Below are positions 45,535 through 56,762 of a stretch of 64,000 nucleotides of DNA, in pieces (within the stretch, counting starts at the first letter, position 1; the number at the start of each line of letters is the position of its first letter). Source of the stretch: Rubidibacter lacunae KORDI 51-2 (GTDB lineage Bacteria; Cyanobacteriota; Cyanobacteriia; Cyanobacteriales; Rubidibacteraceae); contig NZ_ASSJ01000035.1 in NCBI RefSeq assembly GCF_000473895.1, positions 1 through 64,000 of the forward strand. The letters run 5' to 3'. Both the position numbers and the translations under genes were made by a program. A model generated the notes under the pieces. That model saw nothing but the letters and a program-made list of their open reading frames with translations, ran no database searches and was not told the origin of the DNA.

Positions 45535-48500
45535 ATGAACTACCAGCACTTGCTAGACCGCATCGCAGCTGTTGCCCGGCGCATCCCCAACTCGCCTCAC
45601 TTACGCTCGCTGCAAACTGCCGATTCAGAAGGCACGATCGACCCCGAAACGCTCCGCACCCAACTTGACCTCGACCGGCGCCGGCGCCGTCTGCTGGCTG
45701 ACGAGCTACAAGCTCTTGTCGAGGAGCTGCCTGCTAGTCTTGGCGAGCGCTCGTCCGGTCATAGCGATCGCGATCGCGTCGAGCAAAAACTCCTGCACGA
45801 GAAGAATCTCTCCGACACGATCGTCGACAGTCTTCCCGGCGCATTTTTCATTCTTGCCGAAGACAATCATTTGCTGCGTTGGAATCGCCAACTGGAGCGC
45901 GCCTGCGGTTATACCAGCGAAGATATCGAGCGACTCGATCCGATGGTGCTGTTTGCGCCGAGCGAGCGATCTCGGTTGCGCGCGCACATCGAAGCGGCCT
46001 TTGCCTGCGGTGAAGCCAGCACAGAAGCTACGCTCGTTGGAAAAGACGGAAACAAGAGCACTTGGTTTATTTCCGGTCGTTGCTTGGACTTGGACGGCCA
46101 GCGCTGCCTGCTCGGTGTGGCGACCGATATCACCCAGCGCCAGCGCGCGGAGGTCGAGCGCCAAAAGTTAGCTGCCTTGGTTGAGAACAGCACCGACTTC
46201 ATCGGCATTGCCGATCTCGACGGGCGTATCGAATTTCTCAACCCGGCTGGCTGCCGTCTCGTCGATGCCGAAGCCGCCAGCGGCACGATCGCCGATTACC
46301 TCGGCCCCAACCTTGCCAAGTGCTTCGACCGCGAGGTATTGCCCGTCGTGCGAGATCGCGGCCAGTGGAACGGCGAAACGGTACTGCGCGGCCGCGGCGA
46401 TCGCCAGATTCCGGTGTCGATTAACGCGTTCCTAATTCGCGATTGCACCACGGGCAACCCGCTCAAGATCGCCACCATCGCTCGCGATATCAGCACCAGC
46501 AAGCGGGTGGAAGCCGAGCTGCAAGCCAGCGATGAGAAATGCCGTTCGGTCGTAGACGGGCTTAAGGAAGTCATTTTTCAGACCGATGCTGCCGGATGCT
46601 GGACCTTTCTCAACCCGGCCTGGACGGAGCTGACCGGCTTTGATACCGAACGCAATCTCGGTCGCCCGATCGCCGAGTTCGTCCATCCCGACGAACAAAC
46701 CCGCCACCGCCAGCACTTCGCGCCGCTCCTGGCGGCGAAGAAAGACACCTGCCGCTACGAAATCCGCTTCCATACCTGCAGCGGCGGGGACTGCTGGCTG
46801 GAGCTGGCCGCGCGCGCGCGCCGCAATGCCAATGGTGCGATTGTGGGCACCACCGGTACGCTCAACGATATTACCGAGCGCAAGCAAGCCGAAGATCGAC
46901 TGCGTGCCGTTATCGATACCGTGCCGGGGTTTGTGTCCTGGGTCGGTCGCGACGGACGCTATCTGGGCGTCAATCAACGTATGGCACAGACCCTCAACCT
47001 CACCCCCGAAGACCTTGTCGGACAGGAGTTGGGCTTCCTCAAAACTAGTCCCAGCTACGCCAATTTTATGCGCGACTTTCTGGCTAGCTCCCGGCAAACT
47101 GCCAGTCAGACGATCGCGACCCAAACGAACGGCACTGCCCGCACGTATCTGATTGCCGCTCAAAAATACCGCCAGGGCAGCGCAGCCGTGTCTGTCGGCA
47201 TCGACATCACCGAACGCAAGCAAGCCGAGCTCGCCCTCCGCGAAAGCGAGGAGAAGTTCCGCCAACTCGCCGAGAATATCGAGCAAGTATTCTGGATGAC
47301 CGACCTCAGCCGCCAAGAAGCGATTTACGTTTCGCCCGCGTATGAGCAGACATGGGGACGCAGCCTCGAAACCGCTTACTGCTCGCCCCAAGATTGGCTG
47401 CTCTACGTGCATCCTCACGATCGCGATCGCGTTGCCGCCGCACTCCCGCTGCAATTGTACGGGGAGTACGATATTGAATACCGCCTGCAGCGTCCCAACG
47501 GCGAGGTGCGCTGGATTCACGATCGCGCGTTCCCGGTGCGCGATGGCAACGGGCACATCTACCGCCTTGCCGGCATCGCCCAGGACATCACCGAGAGCAA
47601 ACGCGCCAAGGAAGCGCTCGAACGCCGCGAGCGCTACTTGACTGCCCTCGTCGGCGTTCAGCGCCGTTTGCTGGCTGCTGGCACCAATCGCAACCTCTAC
47701 AGCGAAGCAATCTCGATCCTCGGGTTGGTCTCTGCTGCCAGCCGCATCCACGTCTACGAAAATACGTGCGACGAAAACGGCTGCTGGCGCGCGCACGAAC
47801 GCGCGGCCTGGCACGCCCCCGACGTCCCCCCGAACGCCCGTCCCGAGCTGGATTACTCCACCCTTTCGGATGACTGGCGATCGCGGCTCTTGGCTGGCGA
47901 GATCCGCCAGGGCATCGTTGCCGAACTGCCCGCCGGCGAGCGGCACTTCTTCTCAGCAGAGGATGCCCTCGCCTTTCTGGTGCTGCCACTGTTTGTCAAC
48001 GGTAACTTCTTCGGCTCGATTGTCTTTGACAACTGCCGCGAAGCGCGCGAATGGCAGCCTCTGGAAGTGGGGTTGCTTAGCTCCGCCGCCGCCGCGATCG
48101 CCCTTGCCAAAGAGCGCCAGCTTGCCCAAGAGCAACTCCAGCGGCAGCTAACGGCAATTGAAACTACTACCGACGGAATCTTCATTGTGAACGCGGCTGA
48201 CGAGCTGCAGTACGTCAACCCGGCCTACGTGCAGATGCTCGGCTATGACAACACCCATGACTTGCTCGGTACCCACTGGTGCGATTACTATCCGTCCGAA
48301 GACAGCGATCCTATTGCCACTAAGCTACGCCCCGAATTGTTGACCGCGGGGAAGTGGAGCGGCGAGATCGATGCTCTCCACCGTAGTGGTCGTACGTTTG
48401 TTCAGGAACTATCTGTCACCGCCACCGCCACCGGTGAAGCGATTGGTGTCTGCCGCGACATCAGCGATCGCAAGCTCGCCGAGTGCGAGCTGAAGGCCTC

Positions 48501-49131
48501 CCTCGAAGAAAAGGAGCTACTGCTCAAAGAAGTTCACCATCGCGTAAAGAACAACCTGCAGGTCATCTCCAGCATCTTCTCGCTGCAGTCGCAGGCAATC
48601 GCCGACCCGCAAGCCCTAGCGTTGCTTGAAGACAGCCAAAATCGCATCGGCTCCATGGCACTAATTCACGAGAAGCTCTACCAGTCCGCTCGGTTGGCGA
48701 ACATCGACTTCTCCGACTATATCCGCGACCTCACCGAGCACCTGATCGCCTCATACAATGCCAACCCTGCGTGGATCGAAACCGATACCCACATCGACGA
48801 CGTGCGACTGACCCTCGATTCGGCAATTCCCTGCGGGTTACTGATTAATGAATTGGTGTCAAATGCGCTCAAGCACGCCTTCCCCGACGGTCGGCGCGGT
48901 CGCATCGCGATTGAGTTTCGCACTCTTGAAGACGGCAACTTGCGCCTGCGCGTGGAAGACAACGGAGTTGGATTGCCAGAGGGGTTAGACTCGAACGAGA
49001 CGAATTCACTGGGTCTGAGCCTGATCGCCTCGCTTGCAGAGCAGCTGCGCGGCCGGCTGCAGGTCACCAATACAACGGGCGCGTGCTTCGAAGTCGTGTT
49101 CCCCCAACCCCAAGAGCGTCGGAGGTTCTAA
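45535..49131 (+). CDS. multi-PAS/GAF sensor histidine kinase, HisKA_2 type
   Basis: In order, the 1198-aa protein has a helical start (1-85); five PAS domains at about 88-200, 215-325, 336-450, 455-560 and 575-690 (for example FRQLAENIEQVFWMTDLSRQ); a GAF-like domain at about 700-865; a sixth PAS at about 870-980; a HisKA_2 phosphoacceptor helix with LLLKEVHHRVKNNLQVISSI (His1001/1002); and a HATPase (about 1085-1195) with LVSNALKHAFPDGRRGRI and RVEDNGVGLPEGL. No membrane segment is seen, so it is cytoplasmic. Ligands are unknown. No Cys typical of bilin binding in GAF was confirmed. It pairs with the receiver gene three bases downstream. Confidence 0.92.
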   Translation: MNYQHLLDRIAAVARRIPNSPHLRSLQTADSEGTIDPETLRTQLDLDRRRRRLLADELQALVEELPASLGERSSGHSDRDRVEQKLLHEKNLSDTIVDSLPGAFFILAEDNHLLRWNRQLERACGYTSEDIERLDPMVLFAPSERSRLRAHIEAAFACGEASTEATLVGKDGNKSTWFISGRCLDLDGQRCLLGVATDITQRQRAEVERQKLAALVENSTDFIGIADLDGRIEFLNPAGCRLVDAEAASGTIADYLGPNLAKCFDREVLPVVRDRGQWNGETVLRGRGDRQIPVSINAFLIRDCTTGNPLKIATIARDISTSKRVEAELQASDEKCRSVVDGLKEVIFQTDAAGCWTFLNPAWTELTGFDTERNLGRPIAEFVHPDEQTRHRQHFAPLLAAKKDTCRYEIRFHTCSGGDCWLELAARARRNANGAIVGTTGTLNDITERKQAEDRLRAVIDTVPGFVSWVGRDGRYLGVNQRMAQTLNLTPEDLVGQELGFLKTSPSYANFMRDFLASSRQTASQTIATQTNGTARTYLIAAQKYRQGSAAVSVGIDITERKQAELALRESEEKFRQLAENIEQVFWMTDLSRQEAIYVSPAYEQTWGRSLETAYCSPQDWLLYVHPHDRDRVAAALPLQLYGEYDIEYRLQRPNGEVRWIHDRAFPVRDGNGHIYRLAGIAQDITESKRAKEALERRERYLTALVGVQRRLLAAGTNRNLYSEAISILGLVSAASRIHVYENTCDENGCWRAHERAAWHAPDVPPNARPELDYSTLSDDWRSRLLAGEIRQGIVAELPAGERHFFSAEDALAFLVLPLFVNGNFFGSIVFDNCREAREWQPLEVGLLSSAAAAIALAKERQLAQEQLQRQLTAIETTTDGIFIVNAADELQYVNPAYVQMLGYDNTHDLLGTHWCDYYPSEDSDPIATKLRPELLTAGKWSGEIDALHRSGRTFVQELSVTATATGEAIGVCRDISDRKLAECELKASLEEKELLLKEVHHRVKNNLQVISSIFSLQSQAIADPQALALLEDSQNRIGSMALIHEKLYQSARLANIDFSDYIRDLTEHLIASYNANPAWIETDTHIDDVRLTLDSAIPCGLLINELVSNALKHAFPDGRRGRIAIEFRTLEDGNLRLRVEDNGVGLPEGLDSNETNSLGLSLIASLAEQLRGRLQVTNTTGACFEVVFPQPQERRRF

Positions 49132-49134
49132 TCC

Positions 49135-49515
49135 GTGTCTGATAACAAAATCCTGATCGTCGAAGACGAAGCCGTGGTATCCCTCGACTTGTCGCGCCGC
49201 CTGCAAAAGATGGGCTACGAGATCGTCGGACGCGTGGCGTCGGGCGAAGCAGCGATCGCCGCGATCGAGGAGAACCCACCGGATCTGGCACTCATGGACA
49301 TTAATTTGCAAGGCGACATGGACGGCATCGAAACGGCCGAACGCCTCTACAAAGAGTTCGACATTCCAGTGATTTATCTGACGGCGTATGCGGGGGAAAG
49401 CACGCTCCAGCGCGCCAAACAGACTCGTCCCTACGGCTACATCCTCAAGCCGTTCAAGGAACGCGAGCTGCGCGCGACGATCGAAATCGCGATCGCGCGG
49501 CACCAAAACACTTAG
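49135..49515 (+). CDS. single-domain response regulator (CheY-like)
   Basis: The 126-aa protein (GTG start at 49135) is a receiver domain alone: ILIVEDEAVVSLDLSRRLQK, phospho-acceptor in LALMDINLQGDMDGIETAER, VIYLTAYAG and YILKPFKERELRATIEIAIA. It starts three bases after the kinase stop and is almost certainly its partner. Output is probably by protein interaction, as no effector domain exists. Confidence 0.92.
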   Translation: MSDNKILIVEDEAVVSLDLSRRLQKMGYEIVGRVASGEAAIAAIEENPPDLALMDINLQGDMDGIETAERLYKEFDIPVIYLTAYAGESTLQRAKQTRPYGYILKPFKERELRATIEIAIARHQNT

Positions 49516-49637
49516 ATAACTCCCAACGATCGCTCCCAGTCGCGACGATTGTCTCCGGTCGCGACCCCCTCCAGTCGTTGCTCCGGCATCTAACTGGCAA
49601 CGACCGACCGCTTCAGAGCATTCGGGGGATCTCCGGC

Positions 49638-50630
<993 letters not shown>

Positions 50631-51171
50631 CTCAAGTTTCTTCGCAGGAGCATAATATTAATTGATAATAGAAGCAAAGAGTCCGTCGTGTGTATTGAAT
50701 TTTACCAAAGCTATCGATTGGTTACAAAAATTTATGCAGTCGAAAATCGAAACTATGACTTGCAACTGTCCTCAGATCCGAGTGTTTGATGTTAGATTCT
50801 TAGCAAAAATGGACTCGAGACTTAGAGGCTAGGTATTAGCTCGTCAATATACAAATTACCTCTCTGAAGAGGCATAAATAAATGCGAATGAGTGTGACTG
50901 TTTCCTAGTACTACTATTTACAACGGTTCTTTCGATGCATTTTCAAGTTATATGTTTAATACTCTTCGATAGATTCTGGTGGCAATGTGTGAAAAATTGT
51001 TGGCATCCAACTTTTATGCTGAGTACTTGTAGGGCAAAATAGAAGACGTATCAACATTTGCGACTAAGCTCCTCCATGATGGTTTTTAGTGGGCTGATGA
51101 ACTGTAAAAAGGCCGCCTCCATCACCCTTACTGAAGATGACGATCGGACGGCCCTCGGACTGAAGCCGGAG
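50631..51171. other. AT-rich intergenic region
   Basis: About 540 bases with no supported gene; more AT-rich than the surroundings (50650-51050). It may contain promoters or a small RNA, but no terminator or conserved motif was recognised. Confidence 0.4.
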
Positions 51172-51888
51172 TTACTTATTTGTTCGAAACGGTGCAATCT
51201 CTTGTCGCTCGGAGTCTAACAAAACTCGCCAAAGCTTTTGCGTAATTGGCGGGGAGTTCAAACTGGAGTTGTTCACAATTTCCTGGGGGATAATTGTCGG
51301 ATCGTCGTAGTAATCCTCGTTGCGGTCGTCATTGAAGTTCAGTTCACCACCCTCAACAGCAACTCCCCCGAAAAGACCGGCACTACGGGAGTAAGAAAGC
51401 ACGCCTCCGCCCACTTCTGTCGGATCGATCGCACTTGCACCTACGGGTCCAGCTGTACCCGACACATTAACACCAAACTCTAAATCACCCTCCATCAGTT
51501 CGTTCACGGCTTGTTGGTTGACAAATAGGAGGACGATATCGCTTGAATTTCCGCCGAACTGCAATCCAAAACTGCCGCCTGTAATGCTTAAAAAGGCAGG
51601 ATTGCTCCAGCTTCCATCGGGAAGGCGGCGAACGAACACTCCAGTGCCTCGACGTCCTCCGACAATAAAGCCTCCTTGCACTACGTTGGGAATGATAGCA
51701 ATACCCTCACTCGCTTGAATTAACGACGTAGGGATCCGAGTATCGGGGTCGGCAAGCATTTCCTTGTAAACCTGGATAGACTCTTGAACTTTCTCGATTT
51801 CTCTGTCGCGATCGGCTAGGGCAGGAGTTGTCACTGTTGTCCCGATTGCAAGTGCAATTAGAGGATATGCTAAGTATTTCAAGTTCAT
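51172..51888 (-). CDS. secreted SYLF/Ysc84-type lipid-binding protein
   Basis: The 238-aa protein has a signal peptide (NLKYLAYPLIALAIGTTVTT, cleavage after PALA at about 25). The SYLF domain follows (about 50-190): IPTSLIQASEGIAIIPNVVQ, GGFIVGGRRGTGVFVRRLPD, GSFGLQFGGNSSDIVLLFVN and GPVGASAIDPTEVGGGVLSY. The family binds phosphoinositides in eukaryotes; bacterial members are periplasmic or membrane-associated with unknown role. A C-terminal tail (about 195-238) is variable. GAGAGATAGAG precedes the ATG. Confidence 0.88.
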   Translation of the reverse strand: MNLKYLAYPLIALAIGTTVTTPALADRDREIEKVQESIQVYKEMLADPDTRIPTSLIQASEGIAIIPNVVQGGFIVGGRRGTGVFVRRLPDGSWSNPAFLSITGGSFGLQFGGNSSDIVLLFVNQQAVNELMEGDLEFGVNVSGTAGPVGASAIDPTEVGGGVLSYSRSAGLFGGVAVEGGELNFNDDRNEDYYDDPTIIPQEIVNNSSLNSPPITQKLWRVLLDSERQEIAPFRTNK

Positions 51889-52964
51889 GTCTCTATCTCT
51901 CTCGAACTCGCCAACTAGTTCTAATGGGTGTGGTTCGAGTCTATTTTACCGGGTTTCTCTAGCTTCATATTGTTAGAGGTTATTGGGGAAAGCACACCTG
52001 AAGAAGAATCTGCCAAAGAAGCATTGCTTGTTGGAACGAGAAGGGCGGTCGAAAACTGTGACGAATCCGGCCGGGTAATACGCATCCACCCACACAGAAT
52101 AGGGCGAACCGAACCTTCTTTACAAACTTGAATCCGTCCTGCTATTGCTGGGCGATGGTTTTATCCACCCAATATACGCCTCCTCATTCTACAGAAGACT
52201 CGTGACGGAAGAGTTTGGTTTCTTTCTTGAAACAACCCATTTAGAGGCTACTTCGCTACCAATCTATTCAATAGGTCTAACATCTTCTTCACAAGAATCA
52301 TGTAGCTGCTGTAGGTCTCCTCATTCCAGAGAGGGACATGCGACAGCAACTTAGCTTCCCCATTCATGGGTAGCAATCGCCTGACTTCAACTGGATTTTG
52401 ACGCTGCCTGGAATGATCGCATCGCAAGGTAGGTCCAGGCATTTATGCCTGGACCTGTTGCAGTGGTTGCAGCAGGTATTAGTGGCAAACCCCAATCTGC
52501 CATAAGTGTCTCTCTAGGAAGGAGTGAAATACACTTGTTGTGAAATAAATTCAGCTGTAGTCAACTCTGCCCGGAATCGCCCTCGCTTGCTCAGGCTGCC
52601 ACAGATCGTCGTTTCATAGTCCCGCAGGGGAGCGTGTTGGAGAGTCAGCATGGCACTGCCTGGTTTCCTGTTTTCCAGAGGCATTATCGGCTAACTCACA
52701 ACAGGTCCAATAGTCGATTCTGACGATACGCTTTGTCCTAACAGGGAAAGATTCTAGCCGGGTTGCGAGTTGCCTTCAACCTGCCCCCCCCCGAGCTCGC
52801 TGTTGCAAAGACTCCCGAAGCAGCTTCGAGCTCTGAAACCGCTGCCGCAAAATGGACGTTGGACGAGGACGCCAGAGCATTTCCAGTGCAGCCTACAGCA
52901 TCATCGCGTGCGTCTCTGATGCATGCTAGCGCTAGGCTAGGAGAAATTGCCTCTCCGCGAACCC
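51889..52964. other. long gap without genes, with a hairpin
   Basis: About 1,075 bases without a supported gene. AGGTCCAGGCA (52431-52441) and TGCCTGGACCT (52446-52456) form a perfect 11-bp stem with a 4-nt loop. There is no U-run on either side, so it may be an end of a small element or a regulatory hairpin. Short frames at 51928-52354 and 52738-53185 have no recognisable homology. The last part holds a GGAG site upstream of aroB. Confidence 0.45.
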
Positions 52965-54095
52965 ATGTCAGACCTCTCGCCTGTTCCTGCATCTGCGGTC
53001 GTCCGCGTCGACCTCCCACAGCAACCCTATTCGATCGCGATCGCGGCGGGACTGCTCGACCGCTTGAGCGTGCAATTCCAGGATGTGGGGCTGACGGGGA
53101 AACAGGTACTGCTTGTTTCAAACCCCGTTGTATTCAAGCACTACGGCGACCGCGCGATCGCGGCATTGGAGGCAGCAAATTGTAAGGTGACTACCGCGAT
53201 CCTGCCAGCCGGCGAGCGTTATAAAACCCTGCGATCTGTCAGCAAGTTATACGATGTCGCGCTAAAGGCACGGCTGGAGCGATCGGCGGTCTTTCTGGCC
53301 CTAGGCGGCGGCGTCATCGGCGACATGACCGGTTTTGCAGCAGCCACGTGGCTGCGCGGCGTGCGCGTCGTGCAAGTCCCGACGTCACTGCTGGCAATGG
53401 TCGATGCAGCTATCGGCGGCAAGACTGGCGTCAACCATCCGCGCGGCAAGAACCTGATTGGCGCGTTCCACCAACCGAGTGCGGTCGCGATCGACCCCGA
53501 CGTGTTGAGAACCCTACCCGCCCGGGAGTGGCGAGCAGGCATGGCAGAAGTCATCAAGTACGGCATTATCTGGGATCGCGAGTTATTCGAGCGTCTCGAA
53601 GCAGCCGAGCGCCTCGATCGCCTGCGCGACGTCGATGCCGATCTACTGCACCACATCCTCACGCATTCGTGCCGAGCAAAAGCAGAAGTTGTTGCTAAGG
53701 ACGAACGCGAGGGGGGACTGCGGGCGATTCTCAACTACGGACACACCATCGGCCATGCTGTTGAGAGCTTGACCGGCTACCGTTCGGTCAACCATGGCGA
53801 AGCCGTCGCGATCGGCATGGTGGCAGCCGGGCGCTTGGCGGTAAAACTGGAGCTATGGAATGCTGAGGATTGCGATCGCCAAACCCGCTCGATCGAAAAA
53901 GCTGGGTTGCCGACGCACATACCCCTCGCACTCGACCCTGACGAGATCTTGGCTGCGCTGCAAGCAGACAAGAAGGTCAAAGCCGGCAAGGTGCGGTTTA
54001 TTCTCCCTCAACACATCGGTGCCGTCACGATTGCCGATAGCGTTCCACGCGATCGCCTCCGCGAAGTAATCCTTGGCGCTATGGGGAACGGTTGA
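52965..54095 (+). CDS. aroB: AroB, 3-dehydroquinate synthase
   Basis: The 376-aa enzyme from ATG 52965 ([20 protein letters not shown]) has the NAD and metal motifs [73 protein letters not shown] and [13 protein letters not shown] (zinc ligand His). It makes 3-dehydroquinate from DAHP in the shikimate pathway. A TTG at 52947 is an alternative start. Length is normal. Confidence 0.94.
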   Translation: MSDLSPVPASAVVRVDLPQQPYSIAIAAGLLDRLSVQFQDVGLTGKQVLLVSNPVVFKHYGDRAIAALEAANCKVTTAILPAGERYKTLRSVSKLYDVALKARLERSAVFLALGGGVIGDMTGFAAATWLRGVRVVQVPTSLLAMVDAAIGGKTGVNHPRGKNLIGAFHQPSAVAIDPDVLRTLPAREWRAGMAEVIKYGIIWDRELFERLEAAERLDRLRDVDADLLHHILTHSCRAKAEVVAKDEREGGLRAILNYGHTIGHAVESLTGYRSVNHGEAVAIGMVAAGRLAVKLELWNAEDCDRQTRSIEKAGLPTHIPLALDPDEILAALQADKKVKAGKVRFILPQHIGAVTIADSVPRDRLREVILGAMGNG

Positions 54096-54310
54096 AGTCG
54101 GTTGAAACGGATAGATAGCCCAACAGCCGGCCGTACTCGCGCATCTGTTGCCAGTTGGGGCGAGCGGATCGGCAGAATCGGGTGTCAACGCTGGCAGCAA
54201 TGATGAAAACAACCGACCCTCCATGCCTGCCATCAACGCTGCGTCGATTTGGGGATCCGTTTAGCTTGTGCGAGATTGCTCGTCCGTTGTCCCTGAAGCT
54301 GGCGGTTGTC

Positions 54311-55720
54311 TCAGTTGAGGTACTGTCCGATCGCCTCAGCAGTCTCGAAGCCCCGCCGCACGCAGTCGCCGAGCGCTACGCCATCGGTGAAGTTGCTGCA
54401 CAAATATAAGCCGGGCAGCCGGTCGAGGTCGATTTGGATGCGGTTGAGGCGATCGCTATGACCGAGCACGTACTGAGGGATCGCGCGCGGCCAAACCTTA
54501 GCTGCCAGGACGCGCGGTTCGGTGTTGGGTTCTTTATCGACCAACACCCGCTGCAGGTCGCGACGGACCTCTGCCACGATTTGCTGTGCGGACAGCGTAC
54601 CGAGTTCGGGGTCGGTCGCGCCGCCAATAAAACTCGTTAAGATCTCCCAGCCTGGCGGCGTTCGCCCAGGGAAAAGTGCCGACGACCAAATTGTACCCAG
54701 CGTGCGAATACCTTGTCCGCGGGGAATCAAATTGCCAAACCCTTGTAAAGGAGAGGAAAACGCCGAGCTCGGATACGCCAGCACTACGCACGCTACTGCT
54801 GGATAAGGCATTTCGGATAGCGCTTGGCAAGCCGAAGGAGCGAGCGATTGCAATACCCGCGCGCATCTGTAAGCAGGTGTTGCCAATACCAGCGAACGCA
54901 CCTCGATCTGCTGTTGCCCCTCCGGAGTTGCGAATTCGGCGCGATAGCCGCCCTCGCAGCGAACTAAGTGTTCTAGGGTCCAGTGCAGCTTAAGCTTGGT
55001 GCCGAGTTTAGCGGCGATCGCCTCGGGCAGCATTTTTAACCCGCCGACGAAAGACCCCAACTCACCGCGTTGGACGCGCGGCAAATTGGGGTCAACCCTT
55101 GGAGGGAGCTTTTGAGGAGGGCCGGATTTACCACGGCGCGTCAGGAGTGCTCCAGCAAGCAACCCGCCACCGACCTCGGACAGCTTAGCGACTTGCCGGA
55201 AGGCTGAGCTGACACTCAATCGCTCGACATCACCTGCGTAAACCCCCGAAACGAAAGGCGCAACCAGTCGTTCGGCAACTTCGGACCCCAAATGGCGCGT
55301 GAAGAACTCGGCAACGGACTCCTCGTCGGAGAGCGCTGGGGGCACAAATCCGATCGCGCCGGCTACCGCGCGTAATTTACCTAAGGGACTCAATAGCGAT
55401 GTCGTCACTGCTCGCGGCGGGCTCATTGGGACCGGATGCAAACTATTGCGCCAGTAAACAAAACGCGGCAAACGGCGATCTGCAAAAATCAGCTTGTCCC
55501 TGAGCCCCACACCGACTGCGAGTTCGAGCAGTTCGCGGTTTGGCGAGAAGCTATTTGGCCCCTCCTCCCACTGAAACCCATCATCGCTCTGCTGCGTGAG
55601 AATGTTACCGCCAACACGCTCCTGCGCCTCGGCAACCAGCACATTGCGCCCTGCCATTTGGAGCGATCGCGCGACGCTCAATCCGCTCAAACCTGCCCCA
55701 ACTACGAGCGTATCCAGCAC
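54311..55720 (-). CDS. hemY: protoporphyrinogen oxidase (HemY type)
   Basis: The 469-aa flavoprotein starts LDTLVVGAGLSGLSVARSLQ (FAD dinucleotide motif), then AEAQERVGGNILTQQSDDGF, EEGPNSFSP and LVAPFVSGVYAGDVERLSVS. It ends QIDLDRLPGLYLCSNFTDGV followed by ALGDCVRRGFETAEAIGQYL. It oxidises protoporphyrinogen IX to protoporphyrin IX for haem, chlorophyll and bilins; haem from this pathway is the precursor of phycobilins made by the PebA/PebB genes in the window. Cyanobacteria often use HemJ instead, so a HemY type is worth noting. Confidence 0.92.
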   Translation of the reverse strand: MLDTLVVGAGLSGLSVARSLQMAGRNVLVAEAQERVGGNILTQQSDDGFQWEEGPNSFSPNRELLELAVGVGLRDKLIFADRRLPRFVYWRNSLHPVPMSPPRAVTTSLLSPLGKLRAVAGAIGFVPPALSDEESVAEFFTRHLGSEVAERLVAPFVSGVYAGDVERLSVSSAFRQVAKLSEVGGGLLAGALLTRRGKSGPPQKLPPRVDPNLPRVQRGELGSFVGGLKMLPEAIAAKLGTKLKLHWTLEHLVRCEGGYRAEFATPEGQQQIEVRSLVLATPAYRCARVLQSLAPSACQALSEMPYPAVACVVLAYPSSAFSSPLQGFGNLIPRGQGIRTLGTIWSSALFPGRTPPGWEILTSFIGGATDPELGTLSAQQIVAEVRRDLQRVLVDKEPNTEPRVLAAKVWPRAIPQYVLGHSDRLNRIQIDLDRLPGLYLCSNFTDGVALGDCVRRGFETAEAIGQYLN

Positions 55721-55862
55721 GTCCGCACCTCAAAAACAAGCAACAAAGCCAATTGTACGGAATGGTGGGGACAGTAAGGCTCGCCATTAGAACCTCAGCA
55801 CGCGTCAATTTCTAGACACAACCTAATTCGAGCGGAGGGTATCGCCACAGGGATTAGGTCGA

Positions 55863-56090
55863 CTATGCTGCCGACTGCTGGAACAATGTTTCGAGATAAA
55901 CCTGGGCGCAATCGCGGTAATAAGGTGAGGACTGTGAAGACTCTCCACCACTGTTCTGCAATAGGAAAAGCGACAAAGCTGCAGAAAACACGCGATCTTG
56001 GTCCCAAGATGGATGTAAGTCGATAAAGCGTAGCAGGGCGTCGTGAAGTTGTTCGGGAATTTCAGCAAGCAAACTGACGTTGTTATCCAT
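55863..56090 (-). CDS. small cyanobacterial protein of the DUF2811 type
   Basis: The protein is 75 aa from ATG 56090 (MDNNVSLLAEIPEQLHDALL), with DRVFSAALSLFLLQNSG and YRDCAQVYLETLFQQ. The frame opens 39 codons earlier, but the conserved part begins here. DUF2811 proteins are short, acidic and of unknown function, common in cyanobacteria. Helical throughout. Confidence 0.82.
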   Translation of the reverse strand: MDNNVSLLAEIPEQLHDALLRFIDLHPSWDQDRVFSAALSLFLLQNSGGESSQSSPYYRDCAQVYLETLFQQSAA

Positions 56091-56762
56091 AGTGCTAGGA
56101 GTATCTAAGTGGGTCTTAATCGTTTTGACAAGGATTAGGTGGTAGCAGGCACTGGGAGCAGACTGTCTTGGAGGAGTGCCGATGTATTCCCCAGAACCCT
56201 GTGGCATAGTGCGTTGCGAAAAGCTTGCTCTGTGCGTTGGAATCTATTTTTCGCGCATTTCGAGGGGTTTGTCAATGTTGCGAAATATTAACTGGGATCG
56301 CCGCCTGAAGAATTTCTAACGACCGAATGAGACTTTCAATGGGCTTTTCGTTACATAACTCAATTTGAACTAAGTGCGATCGCCGTGTGCGATTCCGCGA
56401 TCGCGATTTCCCCAGCTCAATCCGCAAGGGACGTTCTTGCGTTTTCACTTGTGGATAACCTTGGTGCGCCCTGGGGAAAACTGTGGGAAAGAATGGGGAA
56501 GCAATGGGGAATTGAGTTTGAAAGATCGCGTAAAAAAATAAGAAATGAAAACCACGTTTCCCTGAAGAACGCACTTACTAGTTCGCGCCTGTCGGAAGCT
56601 AGGGTAAAATTTGCTACCGCACTCTCGATGGCTTGTGAAATGGAGAACACAGGGCGGGAATGCGTGGCGATCGCCCGATCTGTCTGATTGCAGAGTCAAA
56701 ATCTTCACACTTCCTTTACACTCGTATCGTTGAATTCGTTCGAGTTCTCTCGAACTGTCTGT
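56091..56762. other. gap between DUF2811 and the metallo-beta-lactamase-like gene
   Basis: About 670 bases without a supported gene. A G-rich direct-repeat-like stretch (GGGAAAACTGTGGGAAAGAA and on, 56471-56510) is the most distinctive feature. The promoter of the downstream gene is expected in 56690-56750. Confidence 0.35.

Noticed and set aside
46432-47946. 504-codon open frame opposite the sensor kinase
   Set aside because: Antisense shadow of PAS domains; no independent start signal or homology.
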